A DNA stretch of 64,000 nucleotides, taken from positions 124,001 to 188,000 of the forward strand of contig NZ_QXJM01000040.1 in assembly GCF_003570905.1 (NCBI RefSeq). Direction: 5' to 3'. Each line of letters opens with the position of its first letter. The stretch's first letter is position 1. This stretch comes from Cohnella faecalis. GTDB taxonomy: Bacteria > Bacillota > Bacilli > Paenibacillales > Paenibacillaceae. A program made the translations under genes and the position numbers. Positions 45,861 to 54,734 of the stretch are shown here, piece by piece. The notes below the pieces were generated by a model, which was given only the letters and a program-made list of their open reading frames with translations, made no database searches and was not told where the DNA came from.

Positions 45861-46990
45861 CAGAGCGCACTAGCTCACCAATCGCCGAAAGTAAGGTACC
45901 TCGTCACACTGATGAGCGCACTAGCTCACCAATCGCCGAAAGTATGGTACCTCATCACACTGATGAGCGTCCCAGCTCACCAATCGCCGAAAGTATGGTA
46001 CCTCGTCACACTGATGATCGCACTAGCTCACCAATCGACGAAAGTATGGTACCTCGTACCACTGATGAGCGTCCCAGCTCACCAATCGCCGAAAGTATGG
46101 TACCTCGTACCACTGATGAGCGCACTAGCTCACCAATCGCCGAAAGTATGGTACCTCGTCACACTGATGAGCATCCCAGCTCACCAATCGCCGAAAGTAT
46201 GGTACCTCGTCACACTGATGAGCGCACTAGCTCACCAATCGCCGAAAGTATGGTACCTCGTCACACTGATGAGCGTCCGAACACACCAATCGCCGAAAGT
46301 ATGGTACCTCGTCACACTGATGAGCGCACTAGCTCACCAATCGCCGAAAATATGGTACCTCGTACCACTGATGAGCGCACTAGCTCACCATTCGCCGAAA
46401 GTATGGTACCTCGTACCACTGATGAGCGTCCCAGCTCACCAATCGCCGAAAGTATGGTACCTCGTCACACTGATGAGCGCACTAGCTCACCATTCGCCGA
46501 AAGTATGGTACCTCGTCACACTGATGAGCGCACTAGCTCACCATTCGCCGAAAGTATGGTACCTCGTCACACTGATGAGCGTCCCAGCTCACCAATCGCC
46601 GAAAGTATGGTACCTCGTCACACTGATGAGCGTCCCAGCTCACCAATCGCCGAAAGTATGGTACCTCGTCACACTGATGAGCGTCCGAACACACCAATCG
46701 TCGAAAGTATGGTACCTCGTCACACTGATGAGCGCACTAGCTCACCAATCGCCGAAAATATGGTACCTCGTCACACTGATGAGCGCACTAGCTCACCATT
46801 CGCCGAAAGAAAGGTACCTCGTCACACTGATGAGCGTCCCAGCTCACCAATCGCCGAAAGTATGGTACCTCGTACCACTGATGAGCGCACTAGCTCACCA
46901 ATCATCGAAAGTATGGTACCTCGTACCACTGATGAGCGCACTAGCTCACCAATCGCCGAAAGTATGGTACTTCGTACCACTGATGAGCAT
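45861..46990 (+). repeat. 51-bp tandem repeat array 3 (type II, 22 copies)
   Basis: Twenty-two 51-bp units with core AGTATGGTACCTCGT, then CACACTGATGAGC or ACCACTGATGAGC, then a six-base variable segment before GCTCACCAATCGCCGAA. In most units GAGC and GCTC pair around a loop that varies (GCACTA, GTCCCA). Units 9-12 and 17-20 carry the same series of variants, indicating block duplication. The array ends 50 bases from the 3' end of the VOC gene. Confidence 0.95.
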
Positions 46991-47042
46991 CTGAAGCCGC
47001 CAGTCCGCCGAAAGCAGGGGAGCGCGTACCGCCGATGCCGCT

Positions 47043-47447
47043 CTACTCTTTGGCAACCATCAACAAATTGCCGTCGGGGTCCTTGATGACGAACCAATGA
47101 TCGTGCTCGATCCCGGTCGCCAAAGCGATGTCGTTCTCTTTGACGAACTCGAATGCCCCCTGCAAATCGCTCGTCAACAGCGTGAAAGCCGGAGTCTTGA
47201 TGGCGGGTGCGCCTCCGGGCTCCTTGCCTCCCCACATCGGCATCGTATCCAGAATAATGCTCGTTCCGTCCATCGGCAGAGGACAAAGATGACCATTCAT
47301 AATTTCGCAATCCGCCGGCAATCCGAGCAGTCTGCAATACCATTCGCGAGATTTCTCGATATTCGTCACGGGAATAAAGAGACTTCCGACTTTATTTTTG
47401 ATAGGACTGGGTTCTGCGTTCGTGGTCGATTGCACCGTAGATTTCAT
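47043..47447 (-). CDS. VOC (glyoxalase/bleomycin-resistance fold) protein
   Basis: 134 residues from ATG 47447 (GGAGGTG upstream); the longer frame to 47813 is not coding, as it lies over the AraC-type gene. The beta-alpha-beta-beta-beta pattern is clear: SLFIPVTNIEKSREWYCRLLGL, HLCPLPMDGTSIILDT, FTLLTSDLQGAFEFVKEN and HWFVIKDPDGNLLMV. Substrate unknown. Probably co-transcribed with the AraC/GyrI regulator upstream. Confidence 0.88.
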   Translation of the reverse strand: MKSTVQSTTNAEPSPIKNKVGSLFIPVTNIEKSREWYCRLLGLPADCEIMNGHLCPLPMDGTSIILDTMPMWGGKEPGGAPAIKTPAFTLLTSDLQGAFEFVKENDIALATGIEHDHWFVIKDPDGNLLMVAKE

Positions 47448-47599
47448 TGCGACACCTCCGAATAATATTTTTACCGCATTAGGCACGACAGTCGGCTTGT
47501 AGCTGTCGGCGCCCCGCTGAGGAAGCGCCCCTTGTCTTGCTCGTCTCTTCTTGGCATTCTCGGCCATCGCATCTCCGCTTCTTTCTCCGCATGGGCAAT

Positions 47600-48943
47600 T
47601 TATCGTTCCAAAACAGGGACATAACAGACAACCATTGTCGATCTGTCCAAGTCGCCGTCGTCTCCCGCCACATATTTCGCAAACCACTGTCTTTGATCGT
47701 CCAGCCGGTACTCCCCATTCCGGCAAACCCACGCATGGAGCAAATCCAGCACGCCTGTCATGGCACCGTAGGCTCCGGTCGTCATATGCGCGTATAGACC
47801 TCCTGCCAGCCAACTTATACGCCCTCTGTCTTCGACGGATAAATCCATGTCATCGACAACGGATAGAGCGAGCTCGTACCAGCTGTCGGCTTCTTCTGAA
47901 ATACCGTAGCTGCAAGACATGTAAATCGATGTCCCGCTATCCCCCAATCCCGCTCTTCCCGTTAGCCACGCGCTCATTCGTTCGTCAACCTTGGCTTCGG
48001 CATCTTTTCCTTCCGAGCGGAAGGCCAGCACCCGGACGGGCGACAGTTCCGCGATTCCGATCGCCTCGTGCTCTTTTTTTCGCATTACCGGAAGGAACAG
48101 CTTCAATCGGGCGACTTTGCCCCGGAGATGTTGGAACTCTTCCATGAACGGATGGTCACCCAGCTTAAAAGCGCTGCGCGGCAGCCATTCGGCAAGCACG
48201 CGGTTCCATGCGGCAGTAATCGAAGCGGCCGGACCGGGGGGCGCTTTGCTCAACGCGTAGAGCCCGCCCGGCAGACGAATGACGGACGCTTTGGGGTGGG
48301 CGAACGTAAAGGCATCCCTCACCGGAGCCATCATGACGTATTCGTGCGTATTCGGCTGGCTGCCCGAATCCGGCACATCGGAACCAAACAAGCGAATCTT
48401 GTTCATATTGACCCCGGCCTCCCACAGCATCTTGTAAAATATTGCAAAAGCCTCTTCCGCCAACCCTTCCCTTGCAGAAGAAACGTGCCGATAAGAGACG
48501 ACATCCACGGGTCCAACCCGAACCACCTTCACGTCCGGATAGCGGCTCGACAATTCCCGGTCTTCCGAATAGTCGATTCTCTCCGCCAAATTGACCCGCT
48601 CGAAGCTGTAGTACGTCTGGGCTTTGCGGTATGCGCCCGGCGTCATACCCGTCGTTTTTTTGAATACGGCGGCAAAGGTTCGGTACGACTCGAAGCCGCA
48701 ATCGAGCGCCGTGTCCATGACGGAATCGCCGAAATGCCGCAACTGGATGGCCGCTTGACTGACTCGTCTTTTTCGGATGTACTCCATGAGGGGATGCCCG
48801 GTGAGCGCGTAAAACGCCCGGTACAAATTAGGAAGCGACATATACGCGGCTTCGGCAATCCGTTCCGGTTCCAACCGCTCGCCGATACGCTCTTCCATAT
48901 AATCGATCGCTTGTTGTACCGCATAGGCGGTATCCATTTTCAT
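47600..48943 (-). CDS. AraC-family regulator with two GyrI-like effector domains
   Basis: 447 residues. AraC HTH at about residues 8-105 (QQAIDYMEERIGERLEPERIAEAAYMSLPNLYRAF... MDTALDCGFESYRTFAAVFKKTTGMTPGAYRK). It is followed by two GyrI/effector-binding-like regions, each starting with a VxxVGPVDVVSYRH or LSPVRVLAFRSEG strand (near 135 and 300). One such domain is usual; the tandem is less common and would give two drug-like ligand pockets or a pseudo-dimer. ATG 48943 or GTG 48946 may be the start. It may control itself and the VOC gene downstream. Confidence 0.87.
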   Translation of the reverse strand: MKMDTAYAVQQAIDYMEERIGERLEPERIAEAAYMSLPNLYRAFYALTGHPLMEYIRKRRVSQAAIQLRHFGDSVMDTALDCGFESYRTFAAVFKKTTGMTPGAYRKAQTYYSFERVNLAERIDYSEDRELSSRYPDVKVVRVGPVDVVSYRHVSSAREGLAEEAFAIFYKMLWEAGVNMNKIRLFGSDVPDSGSQPNTHEYVMMAPVRDAFTFAHPKASVIRLPGGLYALSKAPPGPAASITAAWNRVLAEWLPRSAFKLGDHPFMEEFQHLRGKVARLKLFLPVMRKKEHEAIGIAELSPVRVLAFRSEGKDAEAKVDERMSAWLTGRAGLGDSGTSIYMSCSYGISEEADSWYELALSVVDDMDLSVEDRGRISWLAGGLYAHMTTGAYGAMTGVLDLLHAWVCRNGEYRLDDQRQWFAKYVAGDDGDLDRSTMVVCYVPVLER

Positions 48944-49083
48944 CACTCTGCCCTGTTGGAATAAATTTCTAACCCTATATTATCAAAATGATTGATGAAA
49001 GACGTGCCGATTTTTATCAAAATACTAAAGAAACCTTCCCTGACCAAGGCTGAAAAAGCGTTCTTTGTAAATCCGGAATTATA

Positions 49084-49119
49084 TATTCCTTGACAGGAAT
49101 ATTCCATCTTGGATATAGT
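49084..49119 (+). promoter_or_regulatory. Promoter and operator of the ArsR-type gene
   Basis: TTGACA (49090-49095) and TATAGT (49114-49119) with 18 bp spacing. ATTCC and GGAAT flank the -35 box as an inverted repeat, and GGAATATTCC (49096-49105) lies in the spacer; these are likely ArsR sites. Confidence 0.65.
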
Positions 49120-49197
49120 TTAATCATAATCGGGAAAAATGAAATGGTGGCGCTTGCGACCCGTAATCCAAAATCGTTTACATGGAGAAGATTCAAT

Positions 49198-49533
49198 ATG
49201 AATGTGGCGACTTTAAGCGCGCTCGCCGAACCTAATCGATTGCACATCGTCGAGCTGTTGCGCTTCGGGCCAAGACCGGTAGGCGAAATCGCGGATGAAC
49301 TGCAGCTTAACCAGCCCCAAGTATCCAAGCATCTTCGGGTTCTCAGCGAGGCCGGCATCGTCGAGGTTCGTCCGATCGCCAACAGGCGGATTTACAAGCT
49401 GCGGCCTCAACCGCTAAGGGAACTGGACACTTGGCTGGAATCCTTCAGGCGTCTGTGGGAAGAGAAGTTTGATCGTCTGGACGATTACCTTCGAGAGCTG
49501 CAAGCCCAAGACAGCATGGATGAAAATCAATAA
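49198..49533 (+). CDS. ArsR-family transcriptional regulator
   Basis: 111 residues from ATG 49198 (GGAGAAG upstream). Winged helix: LSALAEPNRLHIVELLRFGPRPVGEIADELQLNQPQVSKHLRVLSEAGIVEVRP. No Cys pair for metal binding is present. This matches the ArsR subgroup encoded beside SRPBCC/AHSA1 genes, as here, where two such genes follow directly. It presumably represses the three-gene operon. Confidence 0.92.
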   Translation: MNVATLSALAEPNRLHIVELLRFGPRPVGEIADELQLNQPQVSKHLRVLSEAGIVEVRPIANRRIYKLRPQPLRELDTWLESFRRLWEEKFDRLDDYLRELQAQDSMDENQ

Positions 49534-49558
49534 ATAACCGTAAGGAGCAATTCTTATC

Positions 49559-50089
49559 ATGAACGAGAATATTTCGGCCGAGGAAAACGCAGCCGAGCTT
49601 CTGATTACACGTTCTGTCAACGCTCCGCGCGAGCTCGTATTCAAAGTGTGTACGGAGCCCGAGCACCTTAGCCGCTGGTGGGGCCCCAAAGGCTTTGACA
49701 TGCACGTGTCCAAGCTGGAGCTGCGCCCAGGCGGCGTCTTCCATTACTCCCAGCGTTCCCCCGAGGGGCAAGTGATGTGGGGCAAATTCGTCTACCGCGA
49801 AATTACCGCTCCGGAGCGACTTCTGTTCACGAGCGCCTTCTCCGACGAAGAAGGCAATACGGTCAGAGCACCGTTCAGCGCCACTTGGCCGTTGGAAATA
49901 TTGAACGATTGGCAATTTTTTGAATCGGACGGCAAGACGACAATGACCATGCGCGGCACTCCCGTCTCTCCGACGGACGACGAGCTTGCTACCTTCAAGA
50001 ACGCGAAGAGCATGCTCCAACAAGGCTTCGCCGGCACGTTCCAACAGCTTGAGAACTATCTCTTCGAATTGACAGAGGGCTCGAGATGA
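49559..50089 (+). CDS. SRPBCC/AHSA1-family protein 1
   Basis: 176 residues with the START-like fold: ITRSVNAPRELVFKVCTEPEHLSRWWGPKGF, GGVFHYSQRSPEGQVMWGKFVY and EITAPERLLFTSAFSDEEG. A hydrophobic ligand cavity is expected, but no ligand is known. It lies 25 bases after the ArsR gene and overlaps the next SRPBCC gene by four bases. Confidence 0.92.
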   Translation: MNENISAEENAAELLITRSVNAPRELVFKVCTEPEHLSRWWGPKGFDMHVSKLELRPGGVFHYSQRSPEGQVMWGKFVYREITAPERLLFTSAFSDEEGNTVRAPFSATWPLEILNDWQFFESDGKTTMTMRGTPVSPTDDELATFKNAKSMLQQGFAGTFQQLENYLFELTEGSR

Positions 50090-50541
50090 CAACGACCACC
50101 GCGGATAGAGAGATTGTCATTACCCGGATGTTCGAAGCGCCGCGTACGTTGGTTTTCCAAGCTTGGACGGACAACCGTCATTTGGCTCGCTGGTGGGGGC
50201 TGACCGGCTTCACAATTACGACGCGCTCGCAAGATTTTCGCCCGGGCGGCGAGTGGCGGTTTGACATGCACGGTCCCGACGGCACCGACTACCCAAACAA
50301 AATCGTGTACGGGGACATCGAGCCTCCCGAACGACTCGTATACATCCACGGCGATGACTCGGACGACGGCGGGCATTTCGAAGTAACCGTCACGTTCGAG
50401 GAACAAGGCTCCGGCACGCTGCTGACCATGCGTTCTCTCTTCCCGACAGCCGAAGAACGCGATAGGGTTGTTCGAGAATACGGGGCCATCGAAGGCGGCA
50501 AACAAACGTTGGATCGCCTCGCCGAATTTCTCGCAAGCTAA
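50086..50541 (+). CDS. SRPBCC/AHSA1-family protein 2
   Basis: 151 residues, the same fold and motif order as its neighbour (ITRMFEAPRTLVFQAWTDNRHLARWWGLTGF, FRPGGEWRFDMHGPDG, DIEPPERLVYIH), so a tandem paralogue. The ATGA overlap implies coupled translation, perhaps a heterodimer. Followed by a strong terminator. Confidence 0.92.
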   Translation: MTTTTADREIVITRMFEAPRTLVFQAWTDNRHLARWWGLTGFTITTRSQDFRPGGEWRFDMHGPDGTDYPNKIVYGDIEPPERLVYIHGDDSDDGGHFEVTVTFEEQGSGTLLTMRSLFPTAEERDRVVREYGAIEGGKQTLDRLAEFLAS

Positions 50542-50550
50542 ATGCAATAA

Positions 50551-50594
50551 GAACGGCATTCAAACTAACCAACGTTTGGATGCCGTTTTTTCGT
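50551..50594 (+). terminator. Terminator of the ArsR-SRPBCC operon
   Basis: AACGGCATTCAAAC and GTTTGGATGCCGTTTTTT pair with a six-base T-run. Confidence 0.9.
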
Positions 50595-50659
50595 ATAAAG
50601 ATGGGGGTATCGTACCGAATTTGGCTGGCAAACGCACCATCTGCTAGCTTCGCGTAACT

Positions 50660-51345
50660 GTTTAACCCGCTCAGATACGGCTAATTCGCCGATCCCCACT
50701 CCTCACAACCCATTAACCCACCCAGATACGGCTAATTCGCCGATCCTGATTCCTCACAACCCATTAACCCGCCCAGATACGGCTAATTCGCCGATCCTGA
50801 CTCCTCACAACCCATTAACCCGTCCAGACACGGCTAATTCGCCGATCCCCACTCCTCACAACCCAATAACCCGCTCAGTCACGGCTAATTCGCCGATCCC
50901 CACTCCTCACAATCCAATAACCCGCCCAGACACGGCTAATTCGCCGACCCCGACTCCTCACAACCCAATAACCCGCCCAGATACGGCTAATTCGCCGATC
51001 CCCACTCCTCACAACCCAATACCCCGCCCAGATACGGCTAATTCGCCGATCCCCACTCCTCACAACCCATTAACCCGCCCAGATACGGCTAATTCGCCGA
51101 TCCTGATTCCTCACAACCCAATAACCCGCCCAGGTAAGGCTAATTCGCCGATCCTGATTCCTCACAACCCATTAACCCACCCAGATACGGCTAATTCGCC
51201 GATCCTGATTCCTCACAACCCAATAACCCGCCCAGGTACGGCTAATTCGCCGACCCCGACTCCTCACAACCCATTAACCCGTCCAGATACGGCTAATTCG
51301 CCGATCTCCACTCCTCACAATCCAATAACCCGCCCAAACAGACAC
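50660..51345 (+). repeat. 51-bp tandem repeat array 4 (type III, 13 copies)
   Basis: Thirteen units, each spaced exactly 51 bp when measured at the GGCTAATTCGCCGA core. The rest of the unit is TCCTGATTCCTCACAA, then CCCATTAACCCGCCCAG, with a few point variants. It lacks the GGTACC core of arrays 1, 2, 3 and 5. It lies between the SRPBCC terminator and the Fur-controlled binding-protein gene, stopping about 80 bases before the latter's TTGACA box. Open frames through it are period artefacts. Confidence 0.93.
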
Positions 51346-51472
51346 GGTGTGCTCCACTCAATCCAAGCGGCGGCGATCCAGCCTCTTACCTGTAAGCTAT
51401 ACCGGACACTGGAACAACTCTCCTATTGACAAATAGTCCCCACAGGATTTAAAGTTTGTTAGGTCGCGATAT

Positions 51473-51487
51473 TGATAATCATTATCA
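51473..51487 (+). promoter_or_regulatory. Fur box 1
   Basis: TGATAATCATTATCA, a perfect 7-1-7 Fur palindrome, 35 bases before the start of the siderophore-binding gene. A TTGACA hexamer lies upstream at 51426-51431. Iron-dependent repression is expected. Confidence 0.93.
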
Positions 51488-51521
51488 TTAATTGAATTTA
51501 ATCCTTGGAGGCTAATCTTAC

Positions 51522-52550
51522 ATGCACACACAGAAACCCGCTAGCACGAAAATGACACCAAACGGTCATCTTGCCAAGAAGCTGTTCGTCTTATTGACCG
51601 CCATCCTCATCGTCGCCGCTCTGAGCGCCTGCGGCAAAAACAATGACAAGAACGCCGCTAGCCCTACCGCCAGCGCTTCCAATAGCCCTTCGGCCAGTCC
51701 TTCCGCAAGCCCTTCCGCTTCCGCAGAGACGGCGACGGGAACGATCACGTACCAATCCGAGAACGGCCCCATTGAAGTGCCCGCCAATCCGCAGCGCGTA
51801 GTCGTGCTTTCTTCCTACACCGGAAACGTATTGGATCTGGGAGTTCCCTTGGTCGGCGTCGAATCCTGGTCCAAATCAAACCCGAATTTCCAAGAACAGC
51901 TCAAAGACGTGCAAGAGGTGTCCGACGAAAATCTCGAAAAAATTATCGAATTGCAGCCCGATCTCATCATCGGCCTGTCCACGATCAAGAACGTCGACAG
52001 GCTGAAGCAAATCGCCCCAACGGTTACTTATACTTACGGCAAAGTCGATTACTTGACGCAGCATGTGGAAATCGGCAAAGCGCTGAACAAGGAAAAAGAA
52101 GCGCAAGCATGGGTAGACGACTTCAAGAAGCGCGCCCAAGAGCTCGGCGATCAAATCAAAGCGAAGATCGGCTCCGACAAAACGGTGTCCGTCATTGAGA
52201 ACTACGAGAAGCAGCTTTACGTATTCGGCGACAACTGGGGGCGCGGCACGGAAATTTTGTATCAAGCGATGAAGCTCCCAATGCCTGCAAAAGTGTCTGA
52301 AATGACGAAAAAAGACGGCTACTACGCCCTGTCGCAAGAAGTTCTTCCCGATTACGCGGGCGACTACGTCATTTTCAGCAAAAACCCGGATGCGGACAGC
52401 TCCTTCCAGCAAACGGATACTTACAAGAACATTCCGGCCGTCAAAGACAATCACCTGTTCGAAGTGAACGCAAAAGCTTTCTACTTCAACGATCCGATCT
52501 CGCTCGAATACCAGCTTGAATTCTTTAAACAGAAGTTTCTAGGCAACTAA
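51522..52550 (+). CDS. Fe-siderophore-binding lipoprotein (FecB/FhuD-like)
   Basis: 342 residues. Signal peptide with lipobox LSAC (Cys near residue 37), then a long Ser/Ala/Pro/Asn linker, then the two-lobed Peripla_BP_2 fold: PQRVVVLSSYTGNVLDLGV, LIIGLSTIKNVDRLKQIAPTV, GDNWGRGTEILYQAM and LPDYAGDYVIF. It captures an Fe-siderophore outside the membrane for the two FecCD permeases encoded next. Repressed by Fur through the box upstream. Confidence 0.93.
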   Translation: MHTQKPASTKMTPNGHLAKKLFVLLTAILIVAALSACGKNNDKNAASPTASASNSPSASPSASPSASAETATGTITYQSENGPIEVPANPQRVVVLSSYTGNVLDLGVPLVGVESWSKSNPNFQEQLKDVQEVSDENLEKIIELQPDLIIGLSTIKNVDRLKQIAPTVTYTYGKVDYLTQHVEIGKALNKEKEAQAWVDDFKKRAQELGDQIKAKIGSDKTVSVIENYEKQLYVFGDNWGRGTEILYQAMKLPMPAKVSEMTKKDGYYALSQEVLPDYAGDYVIFSKNPDADSSFQQTDTYKNIPAVKDNHLFEVNAKAFYFNDPISLEYQLEFFKQKFLGN

Positions 52551-52557
52551 ATCGACC

Positions 52558-52600
52558 GGGAGGAATTCTGCACGCAAGAATTCCTCCTGTCCTATTTTCC
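52558..52600 (+). terminator. Stem-loop between binding protein and permease genes
   Basis: GGGAGGAATTCT and AGAATTCCTCCT pair over a seven-base loop, followed by a weak pyrimidine tract. It may lower permease expression relative to the binding protein rather than end the operon. Confidence 0.55.
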
Positions 52601-52628
52601 GCAAATTCCCTCAAAGAGATGAGAACAG

Positions 52629-53638
52629 ATGAACACTGACACGAAAACTTCCTTCTCCTTCTTCGCTAAGCTGATCGTCGGCTTATGCGCTCTAGCCGCC
52701 ATGTTCGCGGTGTCCATGTCTGTAGGAGCCGCCGATGTCGGCGTTCGGGACGTCTGGCTGGCTATGACCACCCATGCGTCGGGAGAGCACCTTACGATTA
52801 TTCGCGAGTTGCGCTTCCCCCGCGAGGTGGCAGCCATAATAGTCGGAGCTGCATTGGCCGTATCCGGCGCCATCATGCAAGGACTGACGCGCAACCCGCT
52901 CGCCGACCCCGGGCTGCTCGGGCTGACTTCCGGCGCGAATGCCGCGCTCGCTTTTTCGATAGCGATTATTCCTTCGCTCGGTTATTTCGGCATTACCATT
53001 GCCTGCATGATTGGAGCGACTGTCGGCGCCGCCCTCGTCATCGGCATAGGAGCGGCCAGACGCGGGGGTTTGTCGCCTCTTCGCATGGTGCTCGCCGGGC
53101 GGCCGTATCCGCATTTCTCTACGCGGTTGCGGAAGGGATCGCTATTCACTTCAAAATTTCCAAGGATGTCTCCATGTGGACCGCCGGCGGCTTGATCGGC
53201 ACGACATGGTCGCAAATCCAGACCATCGTCCCGTTCATTGGCATCGGCATTCTGATTGCCTTGCTGCTCTCGCGCCAGCTAACCATCCTCAGCGTCAACG
53301 AGGAAGCGGCCGTCGGGCTGGGGCTGAAGACGGGAAGGATCAAATCGCTCTTGTACGTGACGGTCATTCTTCTGGCGGGCGCTTCCGTCGCGCTTGTCGG
53401 CAATCTCGCCTTCGTCGGACTGATGATCCCGCATATCGTCCGTCCGCTGGTCGGCACCGACTACCGGCGCGTCTTGCCGATGACGGCAGTCGCCGGTGCG
53501 GCATTCATGCTGCTAGCCGACACGCTGGCCCGGACGATCCATGCGCCGTATGAGTCGCCTATGGCGGCTATTATCGCGATTGCGGGCTTGCCTTTCTTCC
53601 TGATTATCGTGCGCAAAGGAGTCGACTCGTCCTCATGA
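52629..53638 (+). CDS. FecCD-family siderophore permease 1, frameshifted
   Basis: About 336 residues when merged. It starts MNTDTKTSFSFFAKLIVGL, with LRFPREVAAIIVGAALAVSGAIMQGLTRNPLADPGLLGLTSGA, a hallmark of the family. At G3 53097-53099, within RMVLAG, one G seems missing: the first frame stops at 53195, while the second continues AVSAFLYAVAEGIA... FVGLMIPHIVRPLVG to 53638. It forms half of the membrane channel with permease 2, whose gene it overlaps through ATGA. Confidence 0.85.
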
Positions 53639-54644
53639 ACCGCAGCCTTTCGCTCCGCAATCAGCCGGTCGTCATCGCCATATTGGTCATTCTGACCTTG
53701 CTTACGATCGTCGCCAGTCTGGGACTCGGCTATTCCTCCGTGTCCTTCGGCCGGATCATACCTACCTTCCTTGGGCACGGGACGTTCAAGGAGGATTTCA
53801 TCCTGTTCTCGGTCCGGATGCCGCGCATCGCCATTACGCTGCTCGCCGGCATGGCCTTGGCATTGTCCGGAGCTATCCTGCAAGGCGTAACGAGGAACGA
53901 TCTGGCCGATCCCGGCATCGTCGGCATCAACGCGGGGCCGGTGTCGGCGTAGCCGCCTTCTTCCTAACGTCGCCGATCGAACCGGGCTCGTTCGTCTACT
54001 TGATTCCGCTGAGCGCTTTCGCAGGAGCCTTCCTGACCGCCTGTCTGATCTACGCGTTCGCTTACAGCCGCAAATCCGGCCTCCATCCGGTACGGCTCGT
54101 ACTGGTCGGCATCGGATTCTCCATGGCGCTCTCCGGCGTCATGGTCGTCATCACTTCGTCCGCCGACCGGAACAAGGTGGATTTCATCGCCAAATGGCTC
54201 GCGGGCAACATCTGGGGCACCGATTGGCCGTTCGTCTGGGCGCTGCTGCCGTGGCTGATCGTTCTGTTCCCCATCGCCCTGTACAAGTCGAGAACGCTTA
54301 ACCTGCTCGCTCTGAATGAATCAGTCGCCATCGGCTCCGGCGTTCCCGTAACGAAGGAACGCGGAATTCTTTTGATTACCGCTGTAGCGCTCGCGGCATC
54401 GGCTGTCTCCGTAACGGGAGGCATCTCCTTCGTCGGATTGATGGCTCCGCATATCGCGAAGGCGCTCGTCGGACCGCGCTTTCAGGCGTTCGTTCCCGTC
54501 TCCGTATTAATAGGAGGCTGGCTGCTGCTGCTGGCCGATACGATCGGGCGCAACGTCGCCGACCCTAGCGGCCTTGCTGCAGGGATCGTCATCGCGCTAA
54601 TCGGTGCGCCGTACTTTGTCTATTTGCTGCTGCGTCGGTTGTAG
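53635..54644 (+). CDS. FecCD-family siderophore permease 2, frameshifted
   Basis: About 336 residues when merged. MALALSGAILQGVTRNDLADPGIVGINAG is present before the break, and GGISFVGLMAPHIAKALVG after it. At G4 53934-53937 one G appears lost; the first frame stops at 53952 and the second carries on GVAAFFLTSPIEPGSFVYLIPLSAFAGA. No ATPase gene follows, so a shared siderophore ATPase encoded elsewhere is presumed. Confidence 0.85.
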
Positions 54645-54662
54645 ACTTGCCGCAAGACACAT

Positions 54663-54702
54663 AAAATCCGTCCGGGCACAACAAGCCCGAACGGATTTTT
54701 CG
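54663..54702. terminator. Terminator between the permease and kinase genes
   Basis: AAAATCCGTCCGGGC and GCCCGAACGGATTTTT form a stem with a T-run for the plus-strand operon; it can also serve the convergent kinase gene. Confidence 0.88.
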
Positions 54703-54734
54703 ATTGGAGCCGCCGCAGCAAACCGGCGGTCCGC

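Noticed and set aside
45861..46990. CRISPR array
   Set aside because: The units are head-to-tail direct repeats with no unique spacers, and no cas genes are present.
47448..47813. N-terminal extension of the VOC protein
   Set aside because: It overlaps the AraC-type gene in another frame, and GGAGGTG precedes ATG 47447.
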